This document shows positions 1-5,265 of a stretch of 5,265 bases of DNA, in pieces. The notes beneath the pieces were generated by a model. That model had not been told where the DNA came from and ran no database searches. It saw nothing but the letters and a program-made list of their open reading frames with translations. Position numbers and translations under genes: made by a program. The stretch is from contig CALETX010000167.1 of NCBI GenBank assembly GCA_937920455.1, forward strand, positions 1-5,265, in the 5' to 3' direction. Each line of letters starts with the position of its first letter. The first letter of the stretch is position 1. The DNA is from an uncultured bacterium. GTDB lineage: Bacteria > Verrucomicrobiota > Kiritimatiellia > UBA8416 > CALETX01.

Positions 1-3
1 GAA

Positions 4-816
4 TTGAAAAACGAATACAAACGCATTCGCAGGATCCTGCCATTTGCCAACGCCGATGCCGCTGTCATTCTCGGCTCCGGATGGTCGGATGCCTTTGACC
101 TTGCGCCTGCGTCCGTCTCGCTCAGTTACTCCAAAATCCGCTTGCTGGCTGGTCCAACCATACCCGGCCACCTGGAACGGCTAACATTTTGTGAATATAT
201 CGGCCGACGTCTTATTGTGTTCATGGGAAGAAGGCACTTTTACGAAGGCAGGGGATGGGAGCCTGTTGCGTTCCCTGTGTACCTGGCCGCAAGGCTGGGC
301 TGCCACAGCGTTCTGTTGACCAATGCCGCGGGCAGCCTCCGTACCCGACTGCAACCAGGCACTTTCATGCTGATTAGAGATCACATCAATCTCATGGGCG
401 GCAATCCCCTCCTCGGCATTCATGACACGTTCTGGGGGCCGCGCTTTACCGACCAATCATGCGTTTATGATGATCAGGTTACCGAAGTAGTTCTGCGAGC
501 GGCTAGACACGCCTCTTTGCCGTTGAGTTCAGGCGTCTATGCCGCCGTATCCGGCCCATGCTATGAGACGCCTGCCGAAGCGGCTGCCCTCCGAAAGCTC
601 GGGGCCGACGCAGTCGGCATGTCAACCGTTCCAGAGGCCATTCTCGCTCATGCTGCAGGTCTGCAGGTCATAGCTGTCTCTTTCATCGCCAATATCACAG
701 GCCTGTCGCGCAAAACCACGTCCCACGACGACGTGCTGAGCGCAACATCCGCCGCCCGAACCCGCATGTCCGCCATACTACGTTTGATCGCCAGGGAGAC
801 TTTTGATGGCAGGTGA
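4..816 (+). CDS. Purine nucleoside phosphorylase (trimeric, 6-oxopurine type); 5' end uncertain
   Basis: Cytosolic purine-salvage enzyme that splits (deoxy)inosine or guanosine with phosphate into base and (deoxy)ribose-1-phosphate. Family landmarks run in order through the 270 residues: the phosphate loop GSG at 24-26, PGH ending at His56, the block GRRHFYEG at 75-82 (Arg76, His78, Tyr80 and Glu81 matching human Arg84, His86, Tyr88 and Glu89), NAAG at 107-110, RDHINLMGGNP at 125-135, YETPAE at 187-192 with base-binding Glu188, GMSTVPE at 205-211, Asn230 and His241. Asn at 230, where 5'-methylthioadenosine phosphorylases carry Asp, favours guanine/hypoxanthine specificity. The start is unsure: TTG at 4 is the first initiator visible, the frame is open to the window edge, and only 23 residues precede GSG against about 28 in Bacillus PupG, so the true start may lie upstream. 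The stop TGA at 814 overlaps the next gene. Family assignment is firm, exact substrate is inferred. Confidence 0.93.
   Translation: MKNEYKRIRRILPFANADAAVILGSGWSDAFDLAPASVSLSYSKIRLLAGPTIPGHLERLTFCEYIGRRLIVFMGRRHFYEGRGWEPVAFPVYLAARLGCHSVLLTNAAGSLRTRLQPGTFMLIRDHINLMGGNPLLGIHDTFWGPRFTDQSCVYDDQVTEVVLRAARHASLPLSSGVYAAVSGPCYETPAEAAALRKLGADAVGMSTVPEAILAHAAGLQVIAVSFIANITGLSRKTTSHDDVLSATSAARTRMSAILRLIARETFDGR
793..798 (+). promoter_or_regulatory. Ribosome binding site deciding the cca start
   Basis: AGGGAG lies 7 nt before ATG at 806, inside the last codons of the purine phosphorylase gene. It supports ATG 806 rather than the adjacent in-frame TTG at 803 as the start. Its position implies that ribosomes finishing the upstream gene can reinitiate here. 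Confidence 0.7.
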
Positions 817-2197
817 GACAGCTCTGTCAACGGCCGATCCGCGCGCCACGCTTGCCCTCCAGGCCGTGCGACGTCTGCAGGGAGCTGGCTTCATTGCGTA
901 CTTGGCCGGAGGGTGCGTGCGCGATACTCTGCTGGGCAGGCCTCCCAAAGATTTCGACATCGCAACCAATGCTCTGCCTGAAAACATTTTGAGCCTTTTC
1001 CCCAACGCCATTGAAGTCGGGAAGGCCTTCGGAGTGGTGCGTGCCCCTGTTGGCAACGTCGTGTTTGAAATCGCAACTTTTAGGTCAGATCTCTCGTACA
1101 GCGATGGGCGCCATCCAGACGCAGTTAAATTCGCTGACGCCGCACATGATGCCCTTCGTAGAGACTTCACAATAAACGCCATGTTCTATGATCCTGTGGC
1201 CGGCAAACTGATCGATTACGTTGGCGGGAAAAAGGACCTGGACGACAGGACCATCCGATTCGTTGGCGATGACGATGCCAGAATCAAGGAAGATCATCTG
1301 AGGATGTTGCGGGCTGTACGCTTCGCTGCCGCCCTTGATTTCCATATTGCCTCTGGAACATTCGACGCCATTCGGCGGAATGCCCCATTGATCACCCGCA
1401 TCAGTATGGAGCGCGTACGCGATGAGATGACACGATTGCTCATCGAAGCATCCAAACCCGGCCAGGCGATCATGCTTCTTAACTCGTGTGGGTTGCTCGA
1501 ACAAATACTTCCGGAAGTGGCCGCGATGAAGGGACAGGACCAGCCGCCGGAATTCCATCCCGAGGGGGATGTTTTCACCCACACAGCCGCCATGCTTGAC
1601 CTCATGCAGGACCGCTCTGAGGATCTCGCGTGGTCTGTTCTCCTTCACGACGTTGGTAAACCGCAGACCGCGGAAAGAACTGCCGAAGGCCGTCTGCGGT
1701 TCCCAAACCATGCGAAAGAAGGAGCTAGACTGACACAGTCAATCATGCAACGGCTCAGATTTCCTTCCAGGAGCATCGAGACAGTAAGCAGCTGCGTCGC
1801 GAACCACATGAGAATCGCCGATGCTCGTAAGATGCGCCAATCAACACTCAGGCGTATGGTCGGCTCGCCTCATTTCCCTCTGGAACTGGAATTGCACCGT
1901 CTCGACTGCCTAGCCAGCCACCGCAAACTGGAGAACTATCATTTCCTTTCCGCTTTCATGGAACGCATGAGATCAGAACCTGTCCTACCGAAGCCATGGA
2001 TAACGGGCAACGACATCAAGGCAATGGGAGTGCCGGAAGGTCCGGAAGTGGGCCATTGGCGTCGTACAGCCTATGATGCCCAGCTTGAAGGCAGCTTCCC
2101 CACGCGGGACACCTTGCTGGACTGGCTAAAAGAACAAATTGCCGCAAACAGGCCGCCCGCCAGTCCCAATGGGCCGGAAAACACCATCAAATCTTGA
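806..2197 (+). CDS. cca: CCA tRNA nucleotidyltransferase with HD domain (poly(A) polymerase family)
   Basis: Cytosolic class II nucleotidyltransferase that builds or repairs the 3'-CCA end of tRNAs from CTP and ATP. Counting from ATG 806 (463 aa): LAGGCVRD at 33-40 and the metal-binding DFD (Asp49, Asp51) form motif A; a flexible-loop segment with FRSDLSYSDGRHPD at 92-105 follows; RRDFTINAMFYDP at 118-130 is motif B; KEDHLRMLRAVRF at 161-173 holds the EDxxR nucleotide-selecting motif; ERVRDEMTRLL sits at 202-212. An HD-type phosphohydrolase domain follows (His259, His281-Asp282, His302, Asp367), then a tail with ITGNDIKAMGVPEGPEVG at 399-416, typical of the tRNA-binding C-terminus. The intact flexible loop argues for full CCA addition rather than CC-only. 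A poly(A) polymerase is the main alternative, since the family overlaps, but the residues after motif A (VGKAFGVV, 71-78) look CCA-like. The gene overlaps its upstream neighbour by 11 bp. Confidence 0.87.
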   Translation: MAGETALSTADPRATLALQAVRRLQGAGFIAYLAGGCVRDTLLGRPPKDFDIATNALPENILSLFPNAIEVGKAFGVVRAPVGNVVFEIATFRSDLSYSDGRHPDAVKFADAAHDALRRDFTINAMFYDPVAGKLIDYVGGKKDLDDRTIRFVGDDDARIKEDHLRMLRAVRFAAALDFHIASGTFDAIRRNAPLITRISMERVRDEMTRLLIEASKPGQAIMLLNSCGLLEQILPEVAAMKGQDQPPEFHPEGDVFTHTAAMLDLMQDRSEDLAWSVLLHDVGKPQTAERTAEGRLRFPNHAKEGARLTQSIMQRLRFPSRSIETVSSCVANHMRIADARKMRQSTLRRMVGSPHFPLELELHRLDCLASHRKLENYHFLSAFMERMRSEPVLPKPWITGNDIKAMGVPEGPEVGHWRRTAYDAQLEGSFPTRDTLLDWLKEQIAANRPPASPNGPENTIKS

Positions 2198-2232
2198 TTG
2201 AGAGATTCTCTTCGCATAGCATAAGTGAAACC

Positions 2233-2238
2233 GGGAGG
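2233..2238 (+). promoter_or_regulatory. Ribosome binding site of panD
   Basis: GGGAGG lies 4 nt before ATG at 2243, in the 45-bp gap after cca. It overlaps the upstream in-frame GTG extension (GTG at 2225), which argues that the GTG is not the start. The independent site suggests panD is translated without coupling to cca. Confidence 0.7.
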
Positions 2239-2242
2239 TAAA

Positions 2243-2608
2243 ATGCTGGTTACAATGCTGAAATCTAAGTTGCATAATGCAACCGTCACTGATGTTCAAT
2301 TGGAATATGAAGGCAGTTTGAGCATTGATTCGGATCTCATGTCGGCAGTCCGTATCCTGCCATATGAAAAAATCCTTGTGGCAAACCTGCGAAACGGCGA
2401 ACGGTTCGAGACATATGCCATTCCAGCTCCGCGAGGGTCGGGAACAATATGCCTCAACGGCGCGGCTGCGCATTTGGGCGCGCGCGGAGACAGACTGATA
2501 GTTTTCGCATTTGCGGAAATGTCTCTGGACAAGGCACTGGCTCACAAGCCATTGGTGCTTGTGCTGGGGCCAGAGAATAAACCCGCTGCGCCGCTCAAAA
2601 CAGTGTGA
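2243..2608 (+). CDS. panD: Aspartate 1-decarboxylase, pyruvoyl-dependent (proenzyme)
   Basis: Converts L-aspartate to beta-alanine for pantothenate and coenzyme A synthesis in the cytosol. Counted from ATG 2243, the 121-aa product opens [17 protein letters not shown] and numbers exactly like E. coli PanD: Lys9, Tyr22, the self-cleavage site Gly24-Ser25, Arg54, Tyr58 and Asn72 all fall at the canonical positions. This, with the ribosome binding site just upstream, fixes the start; beginning at GTG 2225 would add six residues and break the numbering. Cleavage before Ser25 would give a 24-residue beta chain and an alpha chain carrying the pyruvoyl group. ERFETYAIP at 53-61 and [11 protein letters not shown] at 65-75 are hallmark stretches. 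After the conserved core comes a tail of about 20 residues ending [10 protein letters not shown]. No panB, panC or PanM/PanZ-like maturation factor is present in the window. The gene is probably cotranscribed with cca. Confidence 0.97.
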   Translation: MLVTMLKSKLHNATVTDVQLEYEGSLSIDSDLMSAVRILPYEKILVANLRNGERFETYAIPAPRGSGTICLNGAAAHLGARGDRLIVFAFAEMSLDKALAHKPLVLVLGPENKPAAPLKTV

Positions 2609-2632
2609 CAATAGGGGGAAACTCTGGGAATT
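2609..2632. other. 24-bp convergent gap between panD and clpX
   Basis: This short AT/G-rich spacer separates the stop codons of two converging operons. It contains a G-run at 2614-2618 but no compact stem-loop followed by a T-run on either strand. The best inverted repeat nearby pairs CCAGAG (2570-2575, inside panD) with CTCTGG (2622-2627) across a 46-nt loop, which is too open for a standard intrinsic terminator. Confidence 0.5.
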
Positions 2633-3892
2633 TTACGCCGCTGGCACAACAGATGCCGTATCGGCCGATTCCAAACACTTGTGTGCTACGACGTTCTTGG
2701 TTACTGTAATAACTCCGTTCCGCGAAGCGTCCTTCCCCTGATACATCACTTCAAGCATCAACTTTTCCAAAATCGCCCTCAGACCCCTTGCGCCTGTCTT
2801 CCGCCGAATCGCAATCCTGGCCAGCTCGCGAAGAGCGCCTTCCGTAAAATTTAGAGTTATCCCTTCCATTGCAAGCAGCTTCTGATACTGCTTGAGCATG
2901 CAGTTCTTGGGCTCAGTCAGTACCCTTACCAGGTCATCTTCACTCAAGTCGGTAAGAACTGCGGTTATTGGAAGCCTTCCAACCATCTCCGGTATCAGCC
3001 CATACTTGACAAGGTCTTCAGGCTCCACCGCTAGCCCCTTTTCCTCATACTCGGCGTATAGCTCCTTCTTACTGTCAGCCGAGAAGCCCAATCTGCCCGA
3101 CCCTACACGCCGGTTTACAATGGTGTCCAGGCCGACAAAAGCGCCGCCGCAAATGAAAAGTATGTGCTCGGTATTTATCTTGATGTATTCCTGCTGCGGA
3201 TGCTTTCGTCCGCCGCCCGGCGGCACACGCGCTATTGTCCCCTCCAAAATTTTCAACAAGGCCTGTTGGACACCCTCGCCGGAAACATCCCGCGTTATGG
3301 AAACATTCTCAGTTTTGCGCGCAATTTTGTCTATCTCATCTATATACACGATCCCCATTTCGGCTCGTGGAATGTCGTAGTTTGCGTTCTGGATAAGATA
3401 CAGAAGGATGTTCTCCACATCCTCGCCCACGTAGCCCGCCTCCGTCAATGTGGTGGCGTCGGCGATAGCGAAAGGCACATCAAGCATCCTCGCAAGCGTC
3501 CGAGCCAACAGCGTCTTGCCGGTCCCAGTAGGCCCGATAAGCAGAATGTTGCTCTTTTCTATCTCCACATCAGCAAGGGGATGCCCCTTGGGGAAGTGCT
3601 CACCCTGCTTGAGTCTCTTGTAGTGATTGTGAACAGCCACCGCGAGTATCTTCTTCGCATGATCCTGCCCAATCACATAAGCGTCGAGAAACTCCTTGAT
3701 TTGTCTAGGCGATGGAACATTGAGACTCCGCACAAGCCGGTCTTTGTCGCCAACCTCCTGATCAGAAATCAAAGTTTGACAGACTCTTACGCATTCGTCG
3801 CAGATAAAAACGCCAGGTCCGCTTATCAGCTTCCTGGCCGTTTTCTGGGACTTTCCGCAAAACGAGCAGACCGGCGTATCATTCTTTGCCAT
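2633..3892 (-). CDS. clpX: ATP-dependent Clp protease ATP-binding subunit ClpX
   Basis: AAA+ unfoldase that recognises, unfolds and threads substrates into ClpP in the cytosol. The 419-aa sequence is full length and collinear with the family: N-terminal zinc-binding domain with Cys9, Cys12, Cys31 and Cys34; Walker A GPTGTGKT at 120-127; pore loop GYVG at 153-156; Walker B IVYIDEID at 181-188; RKH loop at 229-231; the ClpP-docking tripeptide LGF at 268-270 (IGF in E. coli); arginine finger Arg306 in GRLP; and sensor-2 Arg369 in GARGLR. The start ATG at 3892 gives the usual MAK opening just before the zinc finger. It lies inside clpP, overlapping it by 14 bp. No strong Shine-Dalgarno precedes it, only a purine-rich run, so its translation is probably coupled to clpP. 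It ends 24 bp from the convergent panD gene. Confidence 0.98.
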   Translation of the reverse strand: MAKNDTPVCSFCGKSQKTARKLISGPGVFICDECVRVCQTLISDQEVGDKDRLVRSLNVPSPRQIKEFLDAYVIGQDHAKKILAVAVHNHYKRLKQGEHFPKGHPLADVEIEKSNILLIGPTGTGKTLLARTLARMLDVPFAIADATTLTEAGYVGEDVENILLYLIQNANYDIPRAEMGIVYIDEIDKIARKTENVSITRDVSGEGVQQALLKILEGTIARVPPGGGRKHPQQEYIKINTEHILFICGGAFVGLDTIVNRRVGSGRLGFSADSKKELYAEYEEKGLAVEPEDLVKYGLIPEMVGRLPITAVLTDLSEDDLVRVLTEPKNCMLKQYQKLLAMEGITLNFTEGALRELARIAIRRKTGARGLRAILEKLMLEVMYQGKDASRNGVITVTKNVVAHKCLESADTASVVPAA

Positions 3893-4517
3893 CTTTCGCT
3901 GCTTTCTTCTTTGAAACCTCGTTTTTGCTTTTCACAACCTCATCCACTAACCCGTATTCTTTCGCTTCTGCCGCAGACATGAAAAAATCCCTGTCGGTGT
4001 CCTTTGCTATGAGTTCCACATCCTTACCGGTGTGGTGGGCCAATATCTCATTGATGCGATCCTTGAGCCGCAATATCTCCCTGGCTTGGATACTGATATC
4101 TGATGCCTGGCCCTGAACTCCACCCCATGGCTGATGAATAAGTATGCGCGCATTAGGGAGCGAATATCTCTTGCCAGGGGTGCCGGCCGCAAGAAGCACC
4201 GCCCCCATGCTTGCGGCCTGCCCGACGCAATATGTAGCAACATCACACTTCACAAACTGCATCGTATCATACACAGCCAGGCCAGCAGTTACAGATCCGC
4301 CTGGAGAATTGATATATACGCTTATGTCCTTTTCTGCGTCCTCCGCCTGAAGGAAGAGCATCTGCGCAATCACAAGATTGCTGACCTCATCAGTGATCGG
4401 TGTGCCTATGAATATTATCCGATCCTTCAACAACCGCGAGAAAATATCGTAAGCGCGCTCTCCCCGCCCGGTCTGCTCGACAACAATTGGAATCAACGTC
4501 TGATTTTTTTCGTCCAT
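3879..4517 (-). CDS. clpP: ATP-dependent Clp protease proteolytic subunit ClpP
   Basis: Serine peptidase that forms the double-heptamer barrel degrading substrates fed by ClpX (or other Clp ATPases). The start is ATG at 4517, giving 212 aa; an in-frame ATG 48 bp further upstream lies within tig, lacks family similarity and is disfavoured because a strong ribosome binding site sits just before 4517. The catalytic triad is Ser103 (in GQAASMGA), His128 (in LIHQP) and Asp177 (in DTDRDFF), with the same spacing as E. coli Ser97/His122/Asp171. [20 protein letters not shown] at 68-87 and [19 protein letters not shown] at 15-33 are family signatures. Only about eight residues precede the conserved LIPIV segment, so any propeptide is short. 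The last 17 residues ([17 protein letters not shown]) are a lysine-rich tail, more basic than usual. The gene lies 13 bp after tig and overlaps clpX. Confidence 0.98.
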   Translation of the reverse strand: MDEKNQTLIPIVVEQTGRGERAYDIFSRLLKDRIIFIGTPITDEVSNLVIAQMLFLQAEDAEKDISVYINSPGGSVTAGLAVYDTMQFVKCDVATYCVGQAASMGAVLLAAGTPGKRYSLPNARILIHQPWGGVQGQASDISIQAREILRLKDRINEILAHHTGKDVELIAKDTDRDFFMSAAEAKEYGLVDEVVKSKNEVSKKKAAKDGKE

Positions 4518-4521
4518 ATGG

Positions 4522-4530
4522 CTCCTCCCT
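4522..4530 (-). promoter_or_regulatory. Ribosome binding site of clpP in the tig-clpP gap
   Basis: On the minus strand the 13-bp gap reads AGGGAGGAG followed by CCAT and then ATG, with 6 nt between the GGAGG core and the start. This near-consensus site immediately follows the tig stop codon at 4533-4531 and decides the clpP start at 4517. Confidence 0.8.
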
Positions 4531-5265
4531 TTAGGCCTTTTTCGCCCGATCCACCAGCATATCAAGTGTTTTCTCTCGAAGTATAAAGAGCCGAAAATCC
4601 TCAGTCATATCATCTTTTTCCAGCCTCTCCCGTATCTGCTCCGTAGATACGCCCTCAGACCTGGCCACTTCACGCATCTTTTCTTCCATCTCAGCTTCCG
4701 AAACATCAACTTTTTCCTCAACTGCTATCCGATCGAGGATGCATTCCAGCTTTACTCTCTCGCGAGAAGACTCCACGGCTGAGGACATGATAGCATCCTT
4801 GTTTTTAATGACATCATCTTCGCTCATCCCCCTCTCCAGCAGCGACCGCACCATTTGCCTGACCCCTGCAACAGACCTGTGATGAACAAGGCTTTCCGGA
4901 ACATCGAAATTCACCTCTTGCAGAAGCCATTGTTCAACCTCCTTCTTCTGCGTCAGACGGAACTTGCGATCTGCCTTCTCATCAAGCGCCTTCCTGATCT
5001 TCTCCTTGAGTTCACCTTCAGTTCCGACATTGAATCTCTTCAGGAACTCACCGTCCAGAACAGGCGCAATCTTTTCCCTGATGGCAGTAACCTTGACGGT
5101 GTAAACTGCCTCCTTACCCGCAAGATCGGCAGATGGATAATCGTCTGGGAACTTTACGTTCACCGGGAATTCCTTGCCAACCTCGGCCCCAACAAGTGCA
5201 TCGTACAGGCCTGGAAAGATATTTCTGTTCTCCTTCACCAATACCCACATGCCTTTGCCGCCGCA
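4531..5265 (-). CDS. tig: Trigger factor, C-terminal part (5' end beyond the window)
   Basis: Ribosome-associated chaperone and peptidyl-prolyl isomerase acting on nascent chains. Only the last 244 codons are visible; full-length proteins are about 430 aa, so the N-terminal ribosome-binding domain and most of the FKBP-like domain lie off the right edge, and the in-frame ATG at 5250 is internal. The first ~60 residues are the end of the FKBP-type isomerase domain: [18 protein letters not shown], then a KFPDDYP stretch and [13 protein letters not shown], matching the family pattern of PGF..L.G...GE, FP..Y and L.GK...F.V.V. From about [19 protein letters not shown] onward comes the helical C-terminal chaperone domain, rich in Glu/Lys/Arg and low in sequence conservation, ending DRAKKA. 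The identification also rests on the following clpP-clpX pair, the classic partner genes. The operon promoter must lie upstream of this gene, out of view. Confidence 0.92.
   Translation of the reverse strand, partial: CGGKGMWVLVKENRNIFPGLYDALVGAEVGKEFPVNVKFPDDYPSADLAGKEAVYTVKVTAIREKIAPVLDGEFLKRFNVGTEGELKEKIRKALDEKADRKFRLTQKKEVEQWLLQEVNFDVPESLVHHRSVAGVRQMVRSLLERGMSEDDVIKNKDAIMSSAVESSRERVKLECILDRIAVEEKVDVSEAEMEEKMREVARSEGVSTEQIRERLEKDDMTEDFRLFILREKTLDMLVDRAKKA

Noticed and set aside
4..816. Possible 5'-methylthioadenosine phosphorylase rather than PNP
   Set aside because: The base-binding position is Asn230, the 6-oxopurine signature, where MTAP-type enzymes carry Asp.
1085..1711. Long open frame on the minus strand inside cca (about 208 codons)
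   Set aside because: It is fully antisense to the catalytic and HD region of a clear cca gene, with no motif or ribosome binding site of its own.
2201..2211. AGAGATTCTCT palindrome in the cca-panD gap, possible operator or terminator
   Set aside because: It is only 5-bp arms with a 1-nt centre and no T-run, a size expected by chance; no known operator recognised.
3210..3223. GC-rich inverted repeat CCGCCG-CC-CGGCGG that could form a hairpin
   Set aside because: It encodes the conserved Pro-Gly-Gly-Gly-Arg stretch before the ClpX RKH loop, has a 2-nt centre and no T-run; codon-driven.
3164..3982. Long open frame on the plus strand opposite clpX and the end of clpP (about 270 codons)
   Set aside because: It is antisense to two unmistakable full-length genes, shows no recognisable domain, and is explained by the codon composition of clpX/clpP.
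4518..4565. Longer ClpP reading from ATG 4565, adding 16 residues ([16 protein letters not shown])
   Set aside because: The extension runs over the tig stop region, has no ClpP similarity, and the near-consensus ribosome binding site at 4522-4530 points to ATG 4517.
1..5265. Previously undescribed system, mobile element, CRISPR or tRNA/rRNA gene
   Set aside because: Almost every base lies in six recognisable housekeeping genes with intact motifs; the gaps are 45, 24 and 13 bp, and no repeats, transposase or RNA-gene structure are visible.

Overview
This is a housekeeping stretch of a bacterial chromosome of intermediate GC. It holds two gene blocks that converge head-to-head around position 2620. 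No mobile element, RNA gene, CRISPR array or defence system is visible. The proteins are clearly bacterial and every core motif I checked is intact. The CCA-enzyme layout (class II nucleotidyltransferase followed by an HD domain with an F-H-P-E-G-D-V-F-x-H-T signature) reminds me of Planctomycetes/Verrucomicrobia/Lentisphaerae and some other deep-branching groups. That placement is a low-confidence recollection, not a search result.

Plus-strand block (1-2608): a trimeric-type purine nucleoside phosphorylase, a tRNA CCA-adding enzyme of the nucleotidyltransferase/poly(A) polymerase family with an HD domain, and aspartate 1-decarboxylase (PanD). The first two overlap by 11 bp and look translationally coupled. 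panD follows after 45 bp with its own strong ribosome binding site. The block mixes purine salvage, tRNA 3'-end maturation or repair, and beta-alanine supply for pantothenate/CoA, so it looks like a housekeeping transcription unit rather than a single pathway.

Minus-strand block (5265-2633, read right to left): the 3' part of trigger factor (tig, cut by the window edge), then clpP, then clpX. This is the classic tig-clpP-clpX order: a ribosome-associated chaperone followed by the peptidase and the AAA+ unfoldase of the ClpXP protease. Packing is very tight, with a 13-bp tig-clpP gap that is essentially a ribosome binding site and a 14-bp clpP/clpX overlap. The promoter of this operon would lie upstream of tig, outside the window.

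The two blocks end 24 bp apart with no convincing intrinsic terminator. There is no gene-free stretch longer than 45 bp. I looked for an undescribed system and do not see one. The points worth a second look are small: coupling overlaps, a lysine-rich ClpP tail encoded over the clpX initiation region, the missing terminator between convergent operons, and some residue-level deviations in the purine phosphorylase.
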